Shown: piece by piece, positions 47,092 through 53,172 of the stretch | How positions within the stretch are numbered: the first letter of the stretch is position 1 | Layout of the letters: every line of letters starts with the position of its first letter | Source of the DNA: Nocardiopsis suaedae | Lineage (GTDB): Bacteria > Actinomycetota > Actinomycetes > Streptosporangiales > Streptosporangiaceae | Assembly (NCBI RefSeq): GCF_027706745.1 | Contig: NZ_JAQFWP010000049.1 | Span: 1-53,172 of the forward strand | Reading direction: 5' to 3' | Length of the DNA stretch: 53,172 nucleotides | Translations under genes and position numbers: made by a program | Notes under the pieces: generated by a model | Seen by the model: the letters and a program-made list of their open reading frames with translations, nothing else | What the model was told of the DNA's origin: nothing | The model's database searches: none

Positions 47092-47780
47092 GCCGTTCCC
47101 CCCTCTCCCGCGTCGCGGCCGGCGGTTCCGCCGGTCCTCCGGTCCCGGCCGGCCCCGCCGGTCTCCCCGGTCCCGTCCCCGGCGCCCGTGTCGGCGCCGT
47201 CGGCGCCCGCGTCGGCACCGTCCTCGGCGCCCGTGGCGGCGTCCGTGGCGGCGCCCGTGTCGGCGTCCTCGTCCTCGTCGCCCTCGCGGGTGCCGTCGAT
47301 GTTCACCCCGCGGAAGGCCAGCACCACCGCCAGGGCGCTGCCCACCACCAGGCTGGAGTCGGCCAGGTTGAACACCGGCCAGTTCGGGAGCTGGATCCAG
47401 TCGACCACGTGCCCGTGCAGTGGGCCCGGCGGCCGGAAGAGGCGGTCCATCAGGTTCCCGGCGGCGCCCCCCAGGATCAGCCCCAGCGACATCGCCCAGG
47501 CCAGGCTGCGCAGGCGCCGGGCGATGACCGCGATGTAGACGACCACCCCGATCGAGATCAGGCTGAACACCCACGTCATGCCGGTGCCGATGGAGAAGGC
47601 CGCCCCCGGGTTGAACACCAGGGTGAACCGGAGCAGGTCCCCCACGACCGGGACGCTCTCGCCGGGGGCGAAGCGCGCCAGCACGATCTCCTTGGTGGCG
47701 AAGTCCAGGGCCAGCGCGACCGCGGCCACCACCGCCACAAGAACGAACCGCCGCGGCTTGGTCGCGGCGGGTCCGTTCAC
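47088..47780 (-). CDS. lspA: Lipoprotein signal peptidase LspA
   Basis: The membrane aspartyl protease that cleaves prolipoproteins after lipid attachment. Of 230 residues, about 1-160 form the four-helix core. The catalytic aspartates lie in GNLMDRLF (near 104) and FNLADSSLV (near 129), and [10 protein letters not shown] is conserved. Residues about 160-230 are an unusual acidic Gly/Ala/Asp/Thr-rich tail with repeated GAD-type units, absent from most relatives. The GTG at 47780 is chosen for AAAGG upstream and family alignment; a start within the traR gene end is less likely. It lies between traR and rluD. Confidence 0.92.
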   Translation of the reverse strand: MNGPAATKPRRFVLVAVVAAVALALDFATKEIVLARFAPGESVPVVGDLLRFTLVFNPGAAFSIGTGMTWVFSLISIGVVVYIAVIARRLRSLAWAMSLGLILGGAAGNLMDRLFRPPGPLHGHVVDWIQLPNWPVFNLADSSLVVGSALAVVLAFRGVNIDGTREGDEDEDADTGAATDAATGAEDGADAGADGADTGAGDGTGETGGAGRDRRTGGTAGRDAGEGGTA

Positions 47781-47815
47781 CGTCCTTTGTCCGTCCCCGG
47801 AGGGCTCAACGTCAG

Positions 47816-48220
47816 TCAGCGACGCTCCTCGCGTTGTTTGCACGCCACGCACAGGAGGGCGCGCGGGTATGCCTGGAGGCGGGCCTTGCCGATCGCCTGG
47901 CCGCAGGAGCCGCACACCCCATAGGTGCCCGCGTCCATCCGTTCGATCGCCCGCTCGCTCTGCGCGAGCAGGTCACGGCTATTGTAGGCCAGTGCCAGGT
48001 CGTGCTCGCGCTGGTACGCCTTCGCACCGGTATCGGTGGGGTCGTCCCCGGCGTTGGACACCGCGTCCGTCAGCTGTTCGGCCAGCTCCGACTCGGTGTC
48101 GGCGATCTTCTCGCGCAGCAGCGCGATCTCCTCTTCCAGCGACCCGCGGACCTCGGCGAGCTCCCGGGTGGTCCAGGGCTCCTCCCCGGTGCGCGCCGGC
48201 GGCAGCTTCGCTGCGCTCAC
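47816..48220 (-). CDS. TraR/DksA-family zinc finger protein
   Basis: A 134-residue DksA/TraR-like protein. A coiled-coil segment (about 20-95: TRELAEVRGSLEEEIALLREKIADTESELAEQL) precedes the C4 zinc finger YGVCGSCGQAI...LLCVACK (about 103-128). Such proteins enter the RNA polymerase secondary channel or act as general regulators; the tip residues of DksA are not clearly kept. GTG 48220 is preferred over an ATG at 48298 for the strong AGGAGG six bases upstream and the start of conserved sequence. It is the first gene of traR-lspA-rluD. Confidence 0.88.
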   Translation of the reverse strand: MSAAKLPPARTGEEPWTTRELAEVRGSLEEEIALLREKIADTESELAEQLTDAVSNAGDDPTDTGAKAYQREHDLALAYNSRDLLAQSERAIERMDAGTYGVCGSCGQAIGKARLQAYPRALLCVACKQREERR

Positions 48221-48407
48221 GTCGCCCTCCTCGCGCCGTCCTCCGCGGCCCCCGCGGTCCGTCCCGCCGATCGATCGCTCCGCCGATGTGGACGTCATTC
48301 CCAGCCCCCGTTCCGATCCGGGCGGCCACCCCGGGCCGCCCCGCCGAACACCCCCGTCGACGTGCGAAAACACCGCCGAATCAGGGGATTGCCGCACAAT
48401 GCCGGGT

Positions 48408-48436
48408 AGCTTAGGCGGCCGGGGTCGGCGAAGCAA
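48408..48436 (-). promoter_or_regulatory. Candidate promoter of traR-lspA-rluD
   Basis: TTGCTT (48436-48431), a 17-base spacer and TAAGCT (48413-48408) on the minus strand, about 185 bases before the GTG. The surrounding 48360-48480 is AT-richer than average. The rest of 48221-48624 shows no gene; a weak 6-bp GGGGCC/GGCCCC hairpin at 48601-48623 follows the next small gene. Confidence 0.45.
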
Positions 48437-48624
48437 TGAACCACGGCGTTCCACGGAATCACCGCCTCTTTCCCCTTTGTTGTTCCCCCGTTCCCCTCGT
48501 CCGATTCGCTCGGGCGATCCGCCGGGGGCGCGGGGGCCAAGGCGCAGGGGCCGGAGCGCGGGTGCCGGACGCGGGGGCCGGGCGCGGCGGGGCTGCGCGC
48601 GGGGCCGCGGGCGGGTGGGCCCCG

Positions 48625-48900
48625 CTAATCGGCGGCGGCGAAGCCCCCGTAGTCCTCGGCCAGGCGGGACAGGTGCGGCTCGTCGAACACGGCCGGGCCT
48701 CCGTGCGGCCCCACCTCCACCACGATCACCCAGTCGACGTCCTCGGCGTCGTCTTCGCCCGCGAGCATGTCCCGGTGCACCGCACACGGCTCGTAGCCCT
48801 GGTCCTGGAGCTGCTCGGCCAGCTCCTCGGCGTCCTCCCGGTCGGGCAGCGTGACCAGCACCCGCCCCTTCGACGTCGCGCCGCTCTGCGTGTCGGCCAT
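48625..48900 (-). CDS. Small acidic protein of unknown function
   Basis: A 91-residue soluble, acidic protein: GRVLVTLPDREDAEELAEQLQDQGYEPCAVHRD, then DVDWVIVVEVGPHGG and a C-terminal HLSRLAEDYGGF. The alternating strand and helix pattern suggests a ferredoxin-like or ACT-like fold, by eye only. A GAGGAGAGG site lies before the ATG. It is found here divergent from ileS. No family is named with confidence. Confidence 0.7.
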   Translation of the reverse strand: MADTQSGATSKGRVLVTLPDREDAEELAEQLQDQGYEPCAVHRDMLAGEDDAEDVDWVIVVEVGPHGGPAVFDEPHLSRLAEDYGGFAAAD

Positions 48901-49134
48901 CCGGTTCCTCTCCTCGGTCGTGTCGTCCGTCGTCTCGTCCGCCGGTGGTGTCGCCCGCCGGTCGTGTGGTGCGCCGTGCGCCCGGCCGTGCCCGGCGGGC
49001 GGCCCCTGCGCACGGCCGTGCGCCAGTATGCCCCGCTCCCCCTCGGCCGCCGCGCGCTCCCCCTGCCCGGCGCGCCCGGGCGCGCCCGCGGAAATCGCGT
49101 CGGAGCGGCGGACCGGTTGCGTTATCCTCGACTT

Positions 49135-49390
49135 CACAAGCAGGGCGATGACGGGGACGAGTACCGCGCGGAGCACAGCCCAGAGCGACCCGGGGACGGT
49201 GGGAGCCCGGGGGCATGACCGGCGGGAACATCACCCCTGAGCCGCCGGAGGAACGGCCCCAGGGGCTCAGTAGAACCGGCACCGCATGAACGAAGCGGGG
49301 AGCGCACGCGCTCCCAAGGAGGGTGGTACCGCGGGGCCCCGCGCCTCGTCCCTCCATCAGGACCGCACCCCTGATGGAAAGGGCAGCCAC
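49135..49390 (+). promoter_or_regulatory. Isoleucine T-box riboswitch (translational type)
   Basis: The leader of ileS holds stem I elements (GATGACGGGGACGAGTAC near 49146, GGGGACGGTGGGAGCCC near 49192), then a specifier-loop region GGGAACATCACC whose ATC triplet (49230-49232) is an isoleucine codon. The T-box AAGGAGGGTGGTACCGCG (49316-49333) follows, pairing with CGTCCCTCC downstream. There is no terminator before the start; GGAAAGGG precedes the GTG. This matches the actinobacterial ileS class, where uncharged tRNA-Ile frees the ribosome site. A candidate -10 TATCCT lies at 49123-49128. Confidence 0.88.
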
Positions 49391-52300
49391 GTGACAGCGT
49401 CAGCAGAAGAACCCGCCGCCCCCCGGCCCTTCCCCGCCCTCCCCGCGCAGATCGACCTGCCCGCGGTGGAGCACGAGGTGCTGAAGCGCTGGTCGGAGCA
49501 GAAGGTCTTCGAGCGCTCTCTCGACAAGACCAAGGACGGCCCGAACTGGGTCTTCTACGAGGGTCCGCCCACCGGCAACGGCAAGCCCGGCGTGCACCAC
49601 GTCGAGGCCCGCGTCTTCAAGGACGTCTTCCCCCGGTTCAAGACCATGAAGGGTTACCGGGTCGACCGCAAGGCCGGCTGGGACTGCCACGGCCTGCCGG
49701 TCGAGGTGGCCGTGGAGAAGGAGCTGGGACTCAGCGGCAAGAAGGACATCGAGGAGTACGGTGTCGCCGAGTTCAACGCGCGCTGCCGTGAGTCGGTGCT
49801 CCGGCACGTGGGCGCCTTCACCGAGATGACCGAGCGCATGGGCTACTGGGTCGACCTGGAGAACCCGTACCGCACCATGGACTCGCAGTACGTGGAGTCG
49901 GTCTGGTGGGCGCTCAAGCGGATCCACGAGAAGGGCCTGCTGGTCCGCGACTACCGGATCAGCCCCTACTGCCCGCGCTGCGGCACCACACTGTCCGACC
50001 ACGAGCTGGCCCAGGGGTACGAGACGGTCACCGACCCGTCGGTGTACGTGCGCTTCCCCATCACCTCGGGTCCGCTCGCCTCGCCCGAGCGCCCCACCTC
50101 GATGCTGGTGTGGACCACCACCCCGTGGACGCTGGTGTCCAACACGGCGGTGGCGGTGCACCCGGACGTGCCCTACGTGGTGGCCACCGACGGGACCGAG
50201 CGGCTGCTGGTCGCCGAGCCGCTGTTCGAGAAGGTCCTGGGCGAGGGCTGGACGCTCACCGGGGAGCGCTTCGAGGGCGGGGAGATGGAGCGCTGGACCT
50301 ACCAGCGCCCCTTCGAGCTGGTGGACTTCGACGCCCCGGCGCACTACGTGGCGCTGGCCGACTACGTCACGGTCGAGGACGGCACCGGCATGGTGCACCA
50401 GGCGCCCGCGTTCGGCGCCGACGACATGGCGGTCGCGCGCGCCTACGGCCTGCCGGTGGTCAACCCGGTGCGCGCCGACGGCACCTTCGAGGACGGGCTG
50501 GACCTGGTCGGCGGGGTGTTCTTCAAGACGGCCGACGCGGCCCTGGTGGAGGACCTGACCGGGCGCGGCCTGATGTTCCGGGTGCAGGGGTACGAGCACA
50601 GCTACCCGCACTGCTGGCGGTGCCACACCGCGCTGCTGTACTACGCGGTCCCGTCCTGGTACGTGCGCACCACCGAGATCAAGGACGAGCTGCTCGCCCA
50701 GAACGCGGCCACCAACTGGTACCCGGAGAACGTCAAGGAGGGGCGCTTCGGGGAGTGGCTGCGCAACAACATCGACTGGGCGCTGTCCCGGAGCCGGTAC
50801 TGGGGCACGCCGCTGCCGGTGTGGCAGTGCGCCGACGAGCACACCACGGTGGTCGGGTCGCTGGCCGAGCTGAGCGGGCTCGCCGGGCGCGACCTGAGCG
50901 CGCTGGACCCGCACCGGCCCTACGTGGACGACGTGGTGGTGGACTGCCCGCAGTGCGGCGCCGAGGCCCACCGGGTGCCGGAGGTGATCGACGCCTGGTT
51001 CGACTCGGGGTCGATGCCGTTCGCCCAGTGGGGGGCGCCGCACCGCAACGAGGAGGTCTTCGAGGAGAACTTCCCGGCCCAGTACATCTGCGAGGCCATC
51101 GACCAGACCCGCGGGTGGTTCTACTCGCTGATGGCCGTCAGCACCCTGGTGTTCGGGCGGTCCTCCTACGAGAGCGTGGTCTGCCTGGGGCACATCCTGG
51201 CCGAGGACGGCCGGAAGATGAGCAAGCACCTGGGCAACGTGCTGGAGCCGATCCCGGTGATGGACCGGCACGGCGCCGACGCGCTGCGCTGGTTCATGGC
51301 GGCGAGCGGCTCGCCGTGGGCGGCCCGCAGGGTGGGGCACGCCGCGCTGGAGGAGATCGTCCGCAAGGTCCTGCTGACCTACTACAACACGGCGTCGTTC
51401 TTCACCCTGTACGCCAACGCCGGGGAGGGCTGGTCGCCGGAGCGCCTGGCCGAGGCCCCGGCACCGGCCGACCGGCCGCTGCTGGACCGGTGGCTGCTGT
51501 CGGAGCTGAACCAGGTGGTGGCCGACGTGGACGCCGCGCTGGAGGACTTCGACACCGCGGGGGCGGGGCGCCGCCTGACCGCGTTCATCGACGACCTGTC
51601 CAACTGGTACGTGCGCCGGTCCCGCCGCCGCTTCTGGGCGGGCGCCTCGACCCCGGAGGGCGCGGCGGCGTTCGCGACGCTCTACGAGACGCTGGAGACG
51701 CTGACCAAGCTGCTGGCGCCGGTGGTCCCGTTCCTGACCGACCACGTGTGGGCGGCGCTGCGCCGCCCGGACGCCCCGGAGTCGGTGCACCTCGCCGACT
51801 GGCCCGAGTCCGACCCGGCGCTGGTCGACGAGGGGCTGTCCCGGGACATGGCGCTGGTGCGGCGCCTGGTCGAGCTGGGCCGCGCGGCGCGCGTGGACTC
51901 GGCGGTGCGCACCCGCCAGCCGCTGGGGCGCGCACTGGTGGGGGCGCGCGACTTCGACGGGCTGCCCGAGCAGCTCCGCGCGCAGATCACCGAGGAGCTC
52001 AACGTGGGGTCGCTGGAGGCGCTGTCCTCGGTCGGCGGCGACCTGGTGGAGTACACGGTCAAGCCGAACTTCCGGGCGCTGGGCAAGCGGTTCGCGAAGC
52101 GGACCCCGCTGGTGGCCCAGGCGATCGGCGCCGCCGACGCCAAGGGGCTGGTCGAGCAGGTGCGCGGGACCGGCTGGGCGCACGTACAGGTCGAGGGTGA
52201 GCCGGTGGAGATCAGCGCCGACGAGCTGCTGGTGACCGAGCAGCCGCGCGAGGGGTGGGCGGTGTCCACCGAGAACGGTGAGACGGTGGCCCTGGACCTT

Positions 52301-52585
52301 GAGCTGACCCCGGAGCTGCAGCGGGCGGGCCTGGCCCGCGAGGTGGTCCGGCTGGTACAGGACGCCCGCAAGAGCAGCGGCCTGGACATCTCCGACCGGA
52401 TCGGGCTGGCCTGGTCGGCGACCGACCCGCAGACGGAGCGCGCGCTGGACGAGCACGCCGAGTCCATCGCGGGCGAGGTGCTGGCCACGACGTTCACCCA
52501 GGTGGAAAAGGCCCCGGAGGAGGAGGGCCACTACTCGGTCACCTCCGACGAGTTCGGCGTGACCATCTGGATCCGCAAGGCCTGA
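49391..52585 (+). CDS. ileS: Isoleucyl-tRNA synthetase, IleRS2 type with GxHH motif
   Basis: A 1,064-residue class Ia synthetase that charges tRNA-Ile. Sequence throughout resembles the Thermus/eukaryote-like IleRS2 group (GWDCHGLPVEVAVEKELG, YCPRCGTTLSDHE, HCWRCHTALLYYAVPSWYVRTTE, NRRRFW-like SRRRFWAG, VHLADWPE). The class I signature, normally HxGH, reads GVHH at residues 67-70 in NGKPGVHHVEAR: first and third positions are exchanged. KMSK is present as RKMSKHLGN (near 608). The editing domain (VWTTTPWTLVSNTAVAV) is intact. GTG 49391 has GGAAAGGG upstream; an earlier frame from 49286 lies in the T-box leader. It is regulated by that T-box. Confidence 0.97.
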   Translation: MTASAEEPAAPRPFPALPAQIDLPAVEHEVLKRWSEQKVFERSLDKTKDGPNWVFYEGPPTGNGKPGVHHVEARVFKDVFPRFKTMKGYRVDRKAGWDCHGLPVEVAVEKELGLSGKKDIEEYGVAEFNARCRESVLRHVGAFTEMTERMGYWVDLENPYRTMDSQYVESVWWALKRIHEKGLLVRDYRISPYCPRCGTTLSDHELAQGYETVTDPSVYVRFPITSGPLASPERPTSMLVWTTTPWTLVSNTAVAVHPDVPYVVATDGTERLLVAEPLFEKVLGEGWTLTGERFEGGEMERWTYQRPFELVDFDAPAHYVALADYVTVEDGTGMVHQAPAFGADDMAVARAYGLPVVNPVRADGTFEDGLDLVGGVFFKTADAALVEDLTGRGLMFRVQGYEHSYPHCWRCHTALLYYAVPSWYVRTTEIKDELLAQNAATNWYPENVKEGRFGEWLRNNIDWALSRSRYWGTPLPVWQCADEHTTVVGSLAELSGLAGRDLSALDPHRPYVDDVVVDCPQCGAEAHRVPEVIDAWFDSGSMPFAQWGAPHRNEEVFEENFPAQYICEAIDQTRGWFYSLMAVSTLVFGRSSYESVVCLGHILAEDGRKMSKHLGNVLEPIPVMDRHGADALRWFMAASGSPWAARRVGHAALEEIVRKVLLTYYNTASFFTLYANAGEGWSPERLAEAPAPADRPLLDRWLLSELNQVVADVDAALEDFDTAGAGRRLTAFIDDLSNWYVRRSRRRFWAGASTPEGAAAFATLYETLETLTKLLAPVVPFLTDHVWAALRRPDAPESVHLADWPESDPALVDEGLSRDMALVRRLVELGRAARVDSAVRTRQPLGRALVGARDFDGLPEQLRAQITEELNVGSLEALSSVGGDLVEYTVKPNFRALGKRFAKRTPLVAQAIGAADAKGLVEQVRGTGWAHVQVEGEPVEISADELLVTEQPREGWAVSTENGETVALDLELTPELQRAGLAREVVRLVQDARKSSGLDISDRIGLAWSATDPQTERALDEHAESIAGEVLATTFTQVEKAPEEEGHYSVTSDEFGVTIWIRKA

Positions 52586-52620
52586 CCACAGGCGCTGCGG
52601 GGGCCGCGGGCGCCGCGGTG

Positions 52621-52668
52621 GTGCGGTGGTGCGGTGGTGCGGTGGTGCGGTGGTGCGGTGGTGCGGTA
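52621..52668 (+). repeat. 8-bp tandem repeat after ileS
   Basis: Five perfect GTGCGGTG units and a sixth ending GTGCGGTA, starting 36 bases after the ileS stop. It is too short and has no spacers to be a CRISPR array. Confidence 0.95.
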
Positions 52669-52718
52669 GCGGCGGGCCGGCCCGGCCGGCCTGGTCGCCC
52701 CGGTCGTAGGAGACCGGT

Positions 52719-52760
52719 GCGGGCCCATGCACGGCAAAGCCGTGCATGGGCCCGCTCTTC
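52719..52760 (+). terminator. ileS terminator
   Basis: GCGGGCCCATGCACGGC and its exact complement form a 17-bp stem with an AAA loop (52719-52755), followed by TCTTC. Confidence 0.85.
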
Positions 52761-52799
52761 TGGGAGGGGACCGATGGCCCCCACTACTGCCGACGCCCG

Positions 52800-52950
52800 C
52801 CCGCCAGGCCACCGGAGTGCCAGGTGGGGCGGCAACGACCCAGGTCGGCGGCCCTACCTGCAACGCTGTCGGCCGCGCGGTGCATGCGTGGTCCCGGTGA
52901 TGGGCGACGACGGCGCGAGCGAGGCGGTTCCCCGGGCCTGCTTGCCGGGC
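52800..52950 (-). repeat. Dispersed repeat family B, copy 3
   Basis: The minus strand matches the window's first 150 bases at about 80% by eye. The remaining bases to 53172 are GC-rich and hold no gene I can support. Confidence 0.65.
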
Positions 52951-53172
52951 GGCGGGTTCCTCGCGGTGCGGGTGGGCGGGTCGGCAGGTGCCCCACTGAC
53001 GGGCCCCGGCCGGGCGCCGGGTCTCTCGACCCAGGGAGGCGGCGCCGTGGGGTGGGCGGGGTGCTCGCCCGCGCCGGTGGCGGGGTGCCTGGGCGCCGCA
53101 TTCCGGGCGTCCCGGGAACGGGGCGGGCTGTCGGGCATCGAGTGTGCAGAAGAGTGCACTCCGGGCGCGTGG

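Noticed and set aside
49286-49390. An ATG 105 bases upstream of ileS, in frame
   Set aside because: It lies in the T-box; the extra residues are not conserved and the T-box itself would be translated.
52621-52668. Possible CRISPR array
   Set aside because: The units are 8 bp with no spacers and no cas gene nearby.

Overview
This is a very GC-rich stretch (well above 70% by eye) from an actinobacterium. The gene content (histidine operon with the actinobacterial bifunctional isomerase priA, HGxxPAAW and Trp-associated membrane proteins, DUF397, TIGR04222, DUF2567, an IdeR-type iron box before ferritin, a translational T-box before ileS) and the protein sequences suggest a Nocardiopsis-like member of the Streptosporangiales. 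This assignment is inference; no rRNA gene is present.

Layout. 1-16334: a histidine/tryptophan locus on the minus strand (hisD-hisC-hisB-small membrane protein-hisH-priA-hisF, later hisI-Trp membrane protein-HGxxPAAW protein). About 8.4 kb of other genes sits between hisF and hisI: a plus-strand glycosyltransferase, a secreted peptidoglycan-binding protein, a heterodimeric ABC exporter with one degenerate ATP site, and a SIS-domain protein. 16335-22466: ferritin behind tandem iron boxes, a YbaK deacylase, membrane proteins, a DinB protein and a PadR regulator with a self-operator. 22467-27900: dnaE, whose stop codon lies inside the target duplication of a MITE-like element, then a divergent aldehyde dehydrogenase behind paired operator-like repeats.

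28592-37132 is the most unusual region. It holds a cytosolic trypsin-like protease fused to a VMAP-type C-terminal domain, a MoxR AAA+ ATPase, and a 1,534-residue protein joining a SAV_2336/vWA-like region to an NB-ARC NTPase and TPR repeats (FxsT-like). A small CU044_2847/Trypco1 protein follows, with a DUF397 gene antisense to the operon end. The first three genes are tightly packed or overlapping. Together they look like an NTP-dependent signalling or conflict (suicide/immunity) system with a protease effector; no FxsA-type peptide or FxsB-type radical SAM gene is visible nearby.

37360-46000: acyl-CoA synthetase and hotdog thioesterase, then an AraC regulator, a small membrane protein, AzlC/AzlD branched-chain amino-acid exporter subunits and a ThDP-dependent enzyme, then a LysR regulator. 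46165-52585: traR/dksA-like zinc finger-lspA-rluD, a small protein, and ileS, preceded by an isoleucine T-box. The IleRS is of the IleRS2 kind and carries a GxHH signature in place of HxGH.

Several intergenic regions hold degenerate copies of two dispersed repeat families (family A at about 1981, 20972, 37180; family B at about 1, 18095, 52800). Perfect long hairpins mark several gene ends, and a 70-bp nested palindrome separates the convergent glycosyltransferase and hisF. No tRNA, rRNA or CRISPR array was found.
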